From: Benincasa hispida | Lineage: Eukaryota > Streptophyta > Magnoliopsida > Cucurbitales > Cucurbitaceae | Direction: 5' to 3' | NCBI RefSeq assembly: GCF_009727055.1 | Contig: NC_052357.1 | Coordinates: 18,797,005-18,861,004, forward strand | DNA: 64,000 nt | In this document: one piece after another, positions 1 through 11,054 of the stretch | Numbering within the stretch: the stretch's first letter is position 1 | Layout of the letters: the number at the start of each line of letters is the position of its first letter | Notes under the pieces: model-generated | Databases searched by the model: none | What the model saw: the letters and a program-made list of their open reading frames with translations, nothing else | Told to the model about the DNA's origin: nothing | Program-made: the position numbers and the translations under genes

Positions 1-816
1 CGTTTTCTTTAGTAGATCCATTTGCAATCTATAGGCCTGACCCCATCAGGCTGATCTACAAGATCCCATACTGAGTTGAAGTACATTGAATCCATCTCGA
101 GATCTATGGCTTTGACCCATTCATCCCGGTCAATATCCTCCATTGCTTTCTGATAAGACAGTGGATCTTGAACGTCGCCATCGGCTACCATAGCCAGGAT
201 TTCTGTGAAACCCAGATAGCGAACAGATGGGTTCGTAACCCTCCCAATGTGTCGAGGTTTCCTCAACTCTTAAGGTGGAACCGACCTACCAGATGAACTA
301 TCATTAACAACTCTTGCTGATGAAGCAGGCCCTTCAACAACTTTTGTTGAAGTTTCAGTAGTTTCGTTGGATAACTCACATAACATGATCTTACTACGTG
401 GATTGTGCTCCCTAATATGATCCTTCTATAGGAAGGTAGCGTTCGTAGACACAAACACTATGTTTTCCATTGGATCATAAAAGTAACCCCCTTGTGTACC
501 TTTAGGGTAGCCTATAAAGAGGCACAACCTCGACCGTGGTTCCAATTTCTTTAGATTAGCCTCAAGCACATGTATTGGGCAACCCCATATGCAGAAGTGA
601 CACAAACTAGCTTTATGCCTGTTTCAAAACTCCAAAGGTGATCTTGCAACACTCTTGGAAGAAACACAGTTAAGTATATGCATTGCAGTCTCCACTGCAA
701 AACCCCAAAATGAGTTCGGTAAGGAAGCATAACTCATCATCGACCGAACCATGTCCAATAAGGTTATGTTTCTCCTATCTGCTACAACATTCTACTGAGG
801 TGTACGGTGCTGAGAG
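1..816 (-). pseudogene. copia integrase C-terminal part and start of reverse transcriptase
   Basis: Shifting frames on the minus strand continue the integrase (a QQNG-like region with an internal stop near 800, then a GYP...YDP region near 520-470). The 85-residue open frame 266-9 follows: it contains DPLSYQKAM and KAIDLEMDSM, the conserved linker just before the copia reverse transcriptase palm. The open frame stops just short of the window edge, in the first residues of the RT domain. Several frameshifts and stops make it a pseudogene. Confidence 0.85.
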
Positions 817-1500
817 TTAGGAAACGATTCCATGTTCTATCAAATAGTCCTGGAACCCCGAATCCAAAAACTCTTTACCTCGATCCGATCGAAGTGTCTT
901 AATCCGTCTATCCAATGCATTTTCAACTTCAGCCTTGAATTCTCTAAACTTTTTAAAGGGTTCAGACTCCCGTTGCATCAAATAAACATACCCATACCTA
1001 GAGTAATCATTAGTAAATGTGATGAAATACTCATAGCCTTTCTTGGCTCGCACATTCATCAAATCACAGAGGTCAGAATGCACTAAATCTAGAGGCTCTT
1101 TGGCTTGATAACCTTTTCCAATAAAAGGTCTTCTAGTCATCTTACGCTCAAGGCAAGATTCGCACACTGGTAAAGAATTTTCCTCTAACTCACTTAGAAG
1201 TCCATTATTCACCAATCTCTCAATCCTATTGAGATTGATGTGTCCTAATCGAAGGTGCCAAAGTTGGCATTTTCTTTTTGGAGAAACCCATTGACGTTTA
1301 TTTTGAGTTACGACAGTTTTAAACATCTCTATGTTATGGAAAAAACTCATTGCTACCGGCCTTAGCACATACAAGTTATTTTCCAGATATGTTGTACAAA
1401 TTTCAACTCCATCTTTATGAATAAACACTTTATTCAATTGAAATTCAAGAGCATATTTACACTGTAACAAGCACTTTACAAAAATTAAGTTCCTTTTCAA
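817..1500 (-). pseudogene. copia GAG-pre-integrase and integrase core (truncated)
   Basis: A 227-residue open stretch. Residues 80-120 hold the HHCC zinc-binding module (H82, H87, C113, C116) of GAG-pre-integrase. The integrase core follows, with the first catalytic aspartate D143 in HSDLC and the second at D206 in LRSDRGKEF, the normal spacing for copia. A stop after residue 227 comes before the third catalytic residue. In the next frame that position reads ADRRN where active relatives have an acidic ERRN motif, so the glutamate is replaced by aspartate. Integrase normally inserts the cDNA copy into the host genome; this copy cannot be functional. Confidence 0.9.
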
Positions 1501-1503
1501 CTC

Positions 1504-2098
1504 AGGAACTACATATACATCATGTAAAACAAGAAATTTCTTCTATAAAGTCAATTGGACTCTTTCCACTGCCACAATTGAGACGACGTGTCTGGTGCCT
1601 ACTCGCATCGTCATCTCACCAGCCTTCAGCTGCCACAAGTATCTAATCCCTTGAAAAGAAGAACAAACATGATTAGTGGCGTCAGAGTCAATAATCCAGG
1701 CAGAATCATCATTCTCCACTAAACAAGTTTCCAAAACTAGTAAATCATATTTACCTTGTTTTGCTTTAGCCTTGGCCTTAACCTTGACTGCCTTTTTCTC
1801 CTTGAACCAGCGAGGACACTTCCTCTTCCAGTGCTCGTCCTGGTTGCAGTGGAAACATTTTTCCTTGTCAACTGGTGCTGGACGCCTACCCCGCTGGGCA
1901 ACAGGCTATGGGTTAATAGGTGCCTTCCCCTTCCCCTTACCACCCTTCTTCTTCTTTCACTTAGTAGTGTTAGAAGTAGAATGTGTAGACTTTGTTCCTA
2001 AGGTCGGACCTTGATGAAACGTCTTTGAAGATGAAGCAACATTTGCCTCACCTTCTTAACACTCTCAACCAGTAGGCAGAAGCAACTCTTGTAACTGC
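1504..2098 (-). pseudogene. copia gag C-terminus, zinc knuckle and protease (broken)
   Basis: The minus strand encodes a lysine/glycine-rich gag tail followed by a zinc knuckle, CFHCNQDEHWKRKC (CX2CX4HX4C), at about 1,857-1,816, which in the family binds the RNA genome. About 40 codons later comes the aspartic protease active-site region WIIDSDATNH (1,698-1,669). The family motif is D-S/T-G-A; here the glycine is aspartate, which should abolish activity. Stops lie upstream of the knuckle and after the protease. The N-terminal half of gag is missing. Confidence 0.85.
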
Positions 2099-2100
2099 AC

Positions 2101-2440
2101 TTAATAGTCACCATTCGTTCGGTCAATAACTGTTAACCCTTAAAAATTTTGTGTAAGTGCAACCCCTCGTTTTCGACCCTAGCTTTTCGATTCATTATTG
2201 AATTGGGGCATTTTCTAAGTTTGCGATTCTTCTAAGAGATATTTTCTAAGTTTAATTCAAAGCTTTGCGATTCTTCAAAGAGGTATTTTCTAAGTTTAAT
2301 TCTGGCAAGCCTCTACAAAAAACTTTTTACCCATTTCAAGTAACTTTGCTTTTAGTTTTTTATAATGCGTTCGTTTAATACGATTCAAAGCTTTGTGATT
2401 CATTATTTAATAAAAACTCCACTATTAACGCGAAAAAATG
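2101..2440. other. Unassigned repeat-like stretch with an internal duplication
   Basis: No coding signal. The motif 'tttgcgattctt...agtttaattc' occurs twice (about 2,221-2,262 and 2,267-2,302), and 'caaagctttg' palindromes recur near 2,260 and 2,390. It lies between the broken copia gag and an LTR-like sequence. It may be part of another LTR or internal region, but I cannot name the family. Confidence 0.4.
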
Positions 2441-3910
2441 GGAGACCCAAGTTGATAAGAGTTAAAGTTATGAAAGGTACTTACCAGTAGTTAGATACTT
2501 CGCATTACACTCTGTAGGTTAGCCAAAACGAAAGTAGGTGACCAGAATGGTTGGAGAAAAAGGGAGAGGAAAAATGCACTAGTCTTATGCTATGCATTAA
2601 TCTCCATGCGTCGACGATCATGCATTAGACTGGAAAATATGCAATATGCGTTAAGCATGTAAGCGATGACCATGCGTTCCTGTCACAAGTTTTCTTGCTT
2701 TCTCACCAAGTATAATGAGAATGCAAGTTTCTTAGGATGATCTGAGGTCGAATATAGGGACTTATAACTCAATAATGTTTGTGAAGTAATGCGTTTGAGG
2801 CAATGAATAAAAGTAAAAAGATAGAAGTTAATGTATTATGTGTTACCCCTACTCTTAACTAAATAGATTGAGAAATGGAAGTTTAACTATGAGAATTGGT
2901 AGAGATGCAGCAACTGTTAACGCATAATAAGGTGACTTTATTATGTTTGGTCGCTCGAGTAATCCCAGCTCGCCACACTAACGCATCACAAACCTTTCAA
3001 TGGCAAGTCACATGCTTATATCTCTATAATGAATGGTTGCGTCGAGCATAAGATTGTTCCTATCTCTAGGAACAAAGCTTACTTTACTTGAGTGTGTCCC
3101 ACTACTTACCCTCTCGGGAAGTTGGTTGCAGCTAATCAGCTCATAGACAAGCATTGGGACAGCCTCACACCAAGCAAAGAGGATTAACTCACTATACTCG
3201 TGCAACACACACCTCTCGGTGGTTTACTACATGCGTCATATCTCTAGGCCGCATGACTGAATATGCGACTGTCTTCGATACTTAACTAAACAATGAATGT
3301 AGACGATGATAAGAAAGAAGAAGATGATGAAGATGATGTTGAAGGAACTAAGAGATGCATTGATTACAAAATGTATTAATGTCTTAAGCCAAAATGTAAT
3401 ACAATACAGAGATAAGAGGAGAGGTGGAGGGCTAGATGTAAGCAATCTCTTGCTTTTCATCCGAAATGCGTCAAGACTGCTAGTGGTGCCATGGATGGAT
3501 GGTGGAGAAATCTCTCTCGAGCTCTCTCTCCAGTGAAACTCCAATTGTCACTTAGAAGGGTCTGTAGAGGTGAAGAATCCTCAAAGAGTGTTTTGGTCAT
3601 ACTCTCATTTGTGATCACAAGAATATGCCTTAAGGCAGAAGCTCAGATGGTTGAGGTTAGGCTCCAAGGCTCTATTTATAGAGTTCAAACGCTAACAACT
3701 CTGCTACCCCATTCTGACTCACTGCTGCTTCTATCGCTATATGGGAAATGTTAGCATCATTTTATCTTGTTAATACTCCCAAGATATGTGTTCATGCTTG
3801 TTTCTCCTGAAGTGTCAATGCATTACCGATGCATGATGCCATACTTGATGGTACTCGATGAGAAAACTCGATGGTATTTAGTGAAATACTTGATGCTTGA
3901 TGGAATTGAT
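2441..3910 (-). repeat. LTR-like fragment related to the solo LTR at 29.2-30.9 kb
   Basis: Two landmarks are shared, in the same order, with the well-delimited LTR at 29,216-30,883: a 'gtcgaa-a-agggactt' block (2,744-2,763 here) and, about 930 bp later, a minus-strand TATAAATA box (3,680-3,673). Both regions are rich in the words 'tgcgtt' and 'atgcgatg'. This indicates a minus-strand LTR of the same broad family. Its ends are not clear, so the coordinates are only an outer estimate. It is probably truncated by the LTR that starts at 3,911. Confidence 0.55.
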
Positions 3911-5843
3911 TGTTAGGATCTACTAACATGAAATGGAATCAAACAGAATCAATAAGCACTCTAATTACATTTAATTTGAGTTCTAAAAGCATGTTTAAAC
4001 AAAAATTTAGAAGAGTGTTTCTTAGCAACATACCTTTGATGAATTCTCCGAGTTCTAAGCTGCTCTTCACATGATCCCAGCTCTAATTCAATAGTGAACC
4101 ACCAAGAGATCTTCTTTACTATCCTTAGCCTTTAATTTGAGTGGTGGAACTCAGATTGGAGTGAATTTGTGAAGGGAAAAAATGGTGAGATTTTAGGTGA
4201 AGATGAAATTGCAGCAAAAACCATTTCCAGCAACCTTAACCTCTCTTCAGCAAAAATGGAAAGCTATTTAATCTTCTTCTACATGCAATTATGTAGATCC
4301 AGCTGAAAGCCACCTCAAATTTCACTCAAAAGAGTTCTAGGTGTGTGTATTAGAATAAAACCACCTCATGCTTTCACAAAACGTGGATAAGTCTACAATT
4401 AAGGTTTTTGAATTTCAATTCATTTATCTTTAATTAATTTTAAAGTTAATTAAATCTAAATTAATTAAATCCAAAATTTCAAAATGCAATTTCTCAAATT
4501 GAATTGAAATTGAAATTGATTTGATTTTTAATTAATTAAATAACAATTTAATATCAAATGCTAAATTAATCACACACCTAATTTAAAAACATGAATCATA
4601 TTCATGTAATTAATATTCAAATCAATATTTAAATGTTAAACTCTCCAATTTCATTTAATTTCGATAAATCAAACATTGATTAATTATATCGAACATAATT
4701 ATACAAACCCTAATTTGAATTTAAACTATTCAAATTCAAACCCTAATTTTAATTTGAACATTTCAAATTGAAATTCAATTTGATATCATTCCAAATTCAC
4801 TCAATTTATTAATTCAAGGTGTTCATGTTTTACAAGCTAGTAGAGGGACCTTATGGACCTACAGATCATGAGCTCCAATAATTTAAGATTAATTGACTAA
4901 AACTCTTTAGACCAAATTAATTAGTACTCGTTAACTATCAAGTCACTCCACTATAGCTCGATAGTTGCACTATCCTCACTGTAGATATATTTTTGTTAAC
5001 TTGATTTAACCAGAATCAGTAAGTCAACCATTCACAGGTTGTTCGTAATACTGGCTGGGTCAATATGCTGTTTTACCACCGATATTACATCTTGCTCCTT
5101 AAGTTCCACTGATCTTCTAATGAACAATTGGTTTGTGATCCAATCATTAAACTGGATCCCTCTTGCGCTAATAAGAGGGTGGGGCCCCTTGTAAAAGACC
5201 TGAATTTAGTACTTAAGAGAACAACATTTCTCTTATCCCTAAATCAGGTAGGCATGAATTTCTTGTTGCACCCTATGTCCCCAACTATCTACCCAGTTTT
5301 ACTCCTGAAATTGGAGGCTTATTGAGTCAACACTGTTGAGCCAACCGTCTCCTGTGCAAATCTAAGGATAATCTTGAATAAACAGGAGTTCATAGTTAGC
5401 TCAAGATTAATATCGAGTTATCTAGGTCATCTAAGTGAAATAGTCAGTTTTAAACAGGAAATAGCATTATAAAGTAAGAGTGACTTATTTCTTGGTCCGA
5501 TCTTACGTAAACTCATTGCATAGCATGCCTCCACTCCTCATGTCAATACATGAACGAATCAGGATCACTTCGTTTATAGCACCTTACAACAAATTGTAAC
5601 AACTACAGAGTGGGTCGCATTTGATAGTTTTACTAGAATAAGGCACCCAACCTTATTCGTATACTATAGATCATTTTGACTATTTACTCGAACCTGATCC
5701 ACTTTTATTTCTCCACATAAAGTTCAAGTATTCATATAATAGCCATGGATCTTAGTTTATTGGATTTAGACTTTATAAGTGCAATTTATAGATTTCAATA
5801 ACAAACTTTACAAACTGCGAGTTTTAGGACATACAACCCAACA
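3911..5843 (-). mobile_element. Copia-family LTR on the minus strand (probably solo)
   Basis: The sequence starts tgttagg and ends cccaaca, so it has TG...CA ends with short inverted repeats. On the minus strand it begins with the family signature 'tgttgggttgtatgtccta' and carries the shared LTR blocks seen in all other copies (the 'ggacctacagatcatgagctc' and 'cttaagttccactgatc' type blocks). There is no primer-binding site at 3,900 and no internal region on either side, so it is most likely a solo LTR. No clear 5-bp target duplication is visible ('ttgat' against 'gatta'). Confidence 0.75.
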
Positions 5844-6279
5844 GATTAATCAATTAAACTCTTTAATTAAATTAAGCAACATTCATTAACTGCAGGTCAC
5901 TCTACCATAGGCCCACAGCTGCATTGCAATGTAGATATATTTCTGTGTCTACGGATATAACCAATCAATAAGAAGTCAACCTTTCACAAATTTTTCGTAA
6001 CTACAACTGGGTCAAATTACTATTTTACCCCTGTAGTTATATCTGACTCCTTAAGTACCACTAATCCCTCTAATAAAAAAATAATTTATAGTCCAACTAT
6101 AAAATAATATCTCTTGGGCCAGTGAAAGGGTGAGGCCTCATTGTTCAAGACTCAAAATCAGCTATTAAATGAGTAATTCATCTACTTACCCTAAAGACGG
6201 GAATGAATTTATTTTTTCTTGTGTAATTATGTTCCCAGCTCCCTCTCGGACAAATCCCCAAAATGATAGGCTTATTGAG
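5844..6279 (-). repeat. Interior piece of another copia LTR
   Basis: This 436-bp stretch repeats the middle of the LTR family in minus orientation: the blocks before 'gcccacagctgcat', 'ccttaagtaccactaatcc' and 'gataggcttattgag' line up with the neighbouring LTRs. Both LTR ends are missing. It is cut on the left by the LTR ending at 5,843 and on the right by the LTR starting at 6,280, which suggests successive insertions into an older LTR. Confidence 0.65.
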
Positions 6280-7814
6280 TGATGGAACTCGAGACATACG
6301 CAGCGGAATAAGGATCTAATTACACTCTAATTGCTTTTAATTAAAAGGAAATTAGCATGCAATTGAAGGAACAAACAGTAAATAAAAGGGATGGAATACA
6401 ACCTTTGTAGCTCTCAAAAAACTCTTTTCCTCACTGAATCTCGACCCAAACTCTTCTGGACCACCACTAGAGTTGACCTACTATCCTCTGGACTCAGAAC
6501 CGGGTTGTGGAACCCGATGGATGAAGAAAACCGAGAGAGAGAAAGAGATGGAAAAAGAAATGGATTTTCTTTTGGTTTGGGTTTTCTTTTTTTGACCTTC
6601 ACTCAAAGAAAAGAGTTTTTTTTTAGCCCAAATTTTGAAAACTATTTTGGCAAAAAATGGCAAAAGTTTTTCAACCAAATTGAAAATTCCATATTTATAG
6701 AAAAAAGTCATGCAAAAATTGCATGAAATCAATTCATAAAAACCCAACACCTACAATCCACTATCTAAGTGAGCTTAATGTCTCCACTATAAGCCAACAC
6801 CTAGCCTACTACTTTGTTAGTGGAATTATCCAACAAAAGTTTGGATTTTCCCACTAACTATAGTCAAAGGGCAAAATAGTCATTTTGTCAAAGTCAAACT
6901 TTGACCAAAAAGTCAACATTTTGACTTTTTATTACCTTTTCTATGTTGACTAATTTTGACCTCCCGAGCATGAATTCGCATTCATTTTCTCGAAATTCAA
7001 ATCGCATTTGAATATAAGTTTGACTTTTCAAAGTCAAAAGTCAAACAAAAGTCAACTCTTTGACTTTTTACATCTTTGACCATTTTCATTATTTTCGAAC
7101 TTCCGAATATGAATGTATTCATATTCTTGATATTTAAATCATATTTAAATATTAAAGTTGTATCTCTGAACTGAAAAACCTGACCACTATATCACATATA
7201 CTTGTCAGTTTCTCTCTCTCACCTAATTCGAACAATTCGAATTATTCGATCATACTGTTCTAAGTTTATTCCATAGGAGCTAGTAGGGGAACCTAATGGA
7301 CCTATAAATCATGGGCTCTAACAATCCGAGATTAGCTGGCTAAACTCTTTAGACGGAGCTAATCAACATTCGTTAACTAACAGGTCATTCCACTCGTAGT
7401 TGCACTCCCCTCACTATAGATATATTTGTGACCATTTGATATAACCATGATTAGTAAGCTAATCCTTCACAGGTTGTTGGTAATCTCGGCTGGGTCATAA
7501 AAACCGTTTTACCCCCAAGACTTTATCTTATTCCTTAAGTTCCACTGATCCTCTAATGAACAATTGGTTTAAGGTCCAACCAATAAACCGAACCCCTCTC
7601 GAGCCAAGGAGAGGGTGGGGCCCCTTGTTCAAGACTTGGATGCAGCTGTCTCTTATACACATCTAGATGTGTATAAGAGACAGCCATTAAATAGCCTCAG
7701 GACCTTAGTTTATTGGATTCAAGATTACAATTTCAATAATAACTTTATCGAAAAACAAAACAGAATATGTTTATTAATTTACAAACTACGAGTTTTAGGA
7801 CATAAAATCCAACA
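6280..7814 (-). repeat. 3' LTR of the minus-strand copia element (incomplete)
   Basis: Ends are tgatgg (6,280) and ccaaca (7,814), directly next to the purine tract of the element. It shares the family blocks with the other LTRs. Compared with them, roughly 400-550 bp are missing exactly where the adapter palindrome sits (7,646-7,683), so the deletion is probably an assembly artefact. The small open frames at 6,391-6,750 inside it are chance frames in GA/CT-rich LTR sequence. Confidence 0.8.
7646..7683. other. Nextera mate-pair junction adapter (contamination)
   Basis: A perfect 38-bp palindrome made of the 19-bp Tn5 mosaic-end sequence (AGATGTGTATAAGAGACAG at 7,665-7,683) and its reverse complement (7,646-7,664). 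This is the circularisation junction of Nextera mate-pair libraries, not plant DNA. The chance peptide SYTHLDVYKRQ read through it is an artefact signature. The two flanks need not be adjacent in the genome. Confidence 0.98.
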
Positions 7815-7940
7815 AACTCCCACTTGGACTAAAACTCCTAGTGGAGTATCACAATGTTGAATTTAAGTGAGAAACATATGAGTACAATAAACATATGAAT
7901 ACAATAAACTAGGGCATATACCCAAAAGTTCTCCCACTTG
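7815..7940 (-). other. Two polypurine tracts before the 3' LTR
   Basis: On the minus strand a tract of type aagtgggag lies directly before the LTR (7,825-7,815), and a second copy lies about 110 bp upstream, just after the RNase H stop (near 7,940-7,930). The first is the expected plus-strand primer for reverse transcription. The second recurs at the same place in the other copies (22.8, 25.36 and 29.15 kb). Confidence 0.75.
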
Positions 7941-7947
7941 TCCTAGT

Positions 7948-8555
7948 TTACAAACTTCGTAGACCTAGACTCTGTAGGTGACCTTCAAACACTTTAGCCG
8001 TGAGGGCCTTTGTAAAATGATCAGCAATGTTTTGCTCAGAAGATATCTGGGTCACTACAACGTCTCCACGATGTACAATCTCCCGAATCAGATGGTATTT
8101 GCGCTCAATATGCTTCCTGCGCTTGTGGCTTCTTGGTTCTCTTGAATTTGCAATTGCACCACTATTATCATAATATAGGGTGATAGGCATATGCATATTT
8201 GGAACGACTTTCAAATCTATCAAGAATTCCTTAACCATACTACTTCCTTTGTTGTTTCACATGCAGCTACGTATTCAGCTTCCATTGTGGAGTTTGCTAT
8301 ACAGTTTTGCTTCACATTTCTCGACATTATTGCTCCTCCATTCTGAATGAACACTGATTCCAATGTAGATTTTCTTGCATCTTTATCGATTTGAAAATCA
8401 GAGTCAGTGTATCCAGTAAGGATCAAATCCTTAGTACCATACACGAGCATGCAGTTCCTCGTTCTCCTAAGATACTTGAGGATATTCTTAACGGCAGTCC
8501 AATGATCATATCCAAGATTGGACTGACACCTACTGACTATCCTACTGCGTAGCAT
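7948..8555 (-). pseudogene. copia RNase H domain (frameshifted)
   Basis: Two overlapping open frames (8,555-8,220 and 8,238-7,948) together cover the copia RNase H. The first contains the conserved stretch LTGYTDSDFQIDKDARKST and the region with MEAEYVAACE. The second has ITLYYDNSGAIANS and RRKHIERKYH, and ends GLRSL followed by a stop. Metal-binding acidic residues (D of TDSD, E of EAEY, D of YYDN) are present, but the frameshift near 8,230 separates them. RNase H removes the RNA strand of the RNA/DNA hybrid during reverse transcription. Confidence 0.9.
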
Positions 8556-9333
8556 ATATCAGGTCTAGTACATAACATTGCATACATCAGGCTTCCTACT
8601 GTGAAAGCTTAGGGAATGTGTCTCATATCCTCAACCTCTTGAGGTGTTTTAGGAAATTGATCATTTGACAAATGAATTCTATATCTGTAAGGTTATAGAC
8701 CTCTTTTGGAATTCTGTATCTTATACCTAGACAACATTTTGTCTAAAGTTGCTTGAGACATGGCTAGTTTTCTTTTTTTGCGGTTCCGAATAATCTGAAT
8801 CCCGAGAACATACTACGCATTTCCTAATGTTAGTTGGGTAACCTACTTCATTCCCAATAAATAGAATATCATCAACATATAAAACTAAGAACGCTATAGT
8901 AGAATTGGCGATCTTCTTGTAAACACAAGGCTCGTCAACATTCTGTTCAAAGCCTAAGATTTGATCGTAGTATCAAATCTTATATTCCAAGATCTAGAAG
9001 CTTGTTTCAACCCATAAATGGATTTTTGAAGCTTACAAAACTTTTGTTCTTGACCCTGTGCAATAAACCCCTCTAGTGTAGCCATATAGATACTCTCTTC
9101 AAGATCGCCATTTAGAAAGGCTGTCTTGGCATCCATCTGCCAAATTTCATAGTCATAAAAGGTGGCAATGGATAAGAGTATTCTAATCGACTTAAGCATG
9201 GAAATGGGAGAGAAAGTTTCTTCATAGTCCACTCCCTCTCTCTGGGTATAACCCTTTGCCATAAGTCGAGCCTTAAAAGTCTGTACTTTACCGTCTTAGT
9301 CTCGTTTTCTCTTATAGATCCACTTACAACCAA
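8556..9333 (-). pseudogene. copia reverse transcriptase (frameshifted)
   Basis: The frame 9,262-8,954 encodes the start of the polymerase: [19 protein letters not shown], then [13 protein letters not shown] with the first catalytic aspartate, and the YGLKQASR motif. The active-site YVDD codons are intact at 8,879-8,868 but in another frame. The region near 8,860-8,560 continues with frameshifts to the thumb/connection. The catalytic motifs are recognisable but the frame is broken, so it is not functional. Overlapping frames such as 9,112-9,333 are partly shadows. Confidence 0.88.
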
Positions 9334-9482
9334 TTGGTTTTACATCATTTGGTTGATCTACAAGTTTCTAGATAGAATTGAAATACATAGACTCCATTTC
9401 GAGGTCCATGGCTTTGACCCACTGATCACGATCCACATCTTTCATCGCCTGTTTATAGGTCGATGGATCCTCTATGCCGTCA

Positions 9483-10760
9483 TCAGGTATGACGACGGTC
9501 AGGCTGATGAACAACCCACTCACTACGTTGAGGCATTCTCAACTCTTGAGAAAGATGTGATTGATCAGATATACTAGTTTTATCAGTAGCGTCTTTGGAA
9601 ATTTTATTCAATACTAGTCTACTGCGAGGTTGATGACTTCTTATGTGGTCTTCCTCTAAGAATGTGGCATTTGTCGATACAAATACCTTATTCTCTTGAG
9701 GATCGTAAAATAGACCACCTTTTGTTTGTTTTGGATAACCTACAAATAGGCATAGTTTTGAACGACGCTCCAATTTTTTAGGATTTTGCACCAATACGTG
9801 TGTCGGGCATCCCCAAATCCTAAAGTTACGTAAACTGCCTTTATGCCCTTTCTATAGCTCATAAGGTGTTTTTGAAACACTTTTAGAGGGAACGTTATTC
9901 AAAATATAGATAACAGTCTCTAATGCATGTCCCCAAAAGGAATCAGGTAACTTAGTAAAGCTCATCATTGAGCGAACCATATCCAACAAGGTTCTGTTTC
10001 TTCTTTCAGATATACCGTTCTGCTGAGGCATATTAGGTGCAGAGAGTTGTGACTTGATTCCGTGTTCTATCATATAGTCCTGGAATCTTAAGTCCATGTA
10101 CTCCCTACCTCAATCTGATTGTAATGTCTTAATTGTTTTACCTAACTGGTTCTCAACCTTAGCCTTATATTCCTTGAACTTTTCAAAAGAATCATATTTA
10201 TGATGCATTAGGTAAATATGACCATACCTTGAATAATCATCAATAAAATTGATGAAATATTCATACCCACCTCGAGCTTTGACATTCATCGGTCCACAGA
10301 GGTCTGAATGTACAAGCTTTAAGGGTATTGTGGCTCTGAGACCTTTTCCAGTAAAAGATCTCTTAGTCATTTTTCCCTCAAGACAAGACTCACATGGAGG
10401 TAAAGAATGGTCTTCTAACTGATTTATGAGTCCATTCTTAACCAATCTCTGAATCCTTTTGAGATTTATGTGGCCAAGTCTTAGGTGCCATAGATAGGCA
10501 TTAGAAGAAACTTTTTGTCTTTTATTCTGAGTTTCGACTGTTCTAAACATCTCAGTATTGAAGACAAATTTTGCTTTAGTTGGTCTTAACTTATATAAGT
10601 TGTTTTCAAGTATAGCAGAACAAATTTGAATACCTTTTCTGAAAATAAACGCTTCATTAACTTTAAAAGATATTTTATACATTTGTTCCAATATACATAT
10701 GATAGATATTAAATTCCATCTCATTTTAGGAGCATATAAAACATCTTTAAAAATAATCAA
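9483..10760 (-). pseudogene. copia integrase (one stop in the catalytic core)
   Basis: Frame 10,760-10,110 starts in the region before GAG-pre-integrase (KDVLYAPKMRWNLIS), then has the HHCC module (WHLRLGH and PPCESCLEGK) and integrase D1 in VHSDLCGPMN. It stops immediately after the second aspartate (IKTLQSD-stop). The frame 10,097-9,852 resumes two codons later and retains the catalytic glutamate in [10 protein letters not shown]. Frame 9,794-9,483 encodes the C-terminal GYP/YDP region up to the RT linker. Apart from that stop and frame breaks the core is well preserved, so this copy may be younger than its neighbours. Confidence 0.9.
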
Positions 10761-10763
10761 GAA

Positions 10764-11054
10764 AGTTCTTATAAGTACAACACAGAGAGAATTTCAATTG
10801 CGCTTATATTCATCACTGTAGGAATTGGGTTCAAGCTTTCAATGCAATTTAGGAGGACTCAATGAAAGGACATCAATTCAAATGATATATCTATCATTGG
10901 AAAACAACTTCAATTCTCCCACAGCTTCAGCCGAGACAACCTTGTATATCTTTTAAACTAGTCATTTATGATTGTGGTTTTCAATTCTCCCACTATTTCA
11001 GATTTTAAACTAGTCATTTATGATTGTGGTTTTCATGTTACAATCAGTTGGGCA
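10764..11054 (-). pseudogene. Rearranged protease remnant with a direct duplication
   Basis: On the minus strand a short stretch reads SAEAVGELKL, the family sequence just after the protease active site, but the active site itself is absent. A 33-bp block occurs twice exactly (10,951-10,983 and 11,003-11,035). The region between here and the integrase does not follow the family order. The plus-strand LTR at 11,055 cuts it. Confidence 0.6.

Larger units (their letters stand above)
1..2100 (-). mobile_element. Degenerate Ty1-copia internal region, cut by window edge
   Basis: Reading the minus strand from about 2,100 down to 1, the usual copia order appears in several frames: end of gag with a CCHC zinc knuckle, protease, GAG-pre-integrase, integrase core, integrase tail and the start of reverse transcriptase. 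Stops and frameshifts break it many times, so it is a dead copy. The rest of the pol gene lies to the left of the window. No LTR is attached on the right: gag is truncated near 2,100 and unrelated DNA follows. The family is the same as the other copia copies at 7.9-10.8 kb and 18-22.8 kb. Confidence 0.9.
6280..11054 (-). mobile_element. Minus-strand Ty1-copia element, 5' end missing
   Basis: Reading the minus strand, the order is: remnant of protease (11,054-10,764), integrase (10,760-9,483), reverse transcriptase (9,333-8,556), RNase H (8,555-7,948), two purine tracts (7,940-7,815) and the 3' LTR (7,814-6,280). Gag, PBS and 5' LTR are missing: the element ends where a plus-strand LTR begins at 11,055. 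Stops and frameshifts show it is inactive. The LTR also contains contaminating adapter sequence. Confidence 0.88.

Noticed and set aside
2740..2765. tRNA B-box-like 'gtcgaa' block, also at 29,337
   Set aside because: It is similar to a GGTTCGA B box, but there is no A box or cloverleaf; it is a conserved LTR block.
6391..6750. Open frames on both strands, 62-111 codons
   Set aside because: They lie in the CT/GA-rich 3' part of a copia LTR, overlap each other and have no conserved motif.
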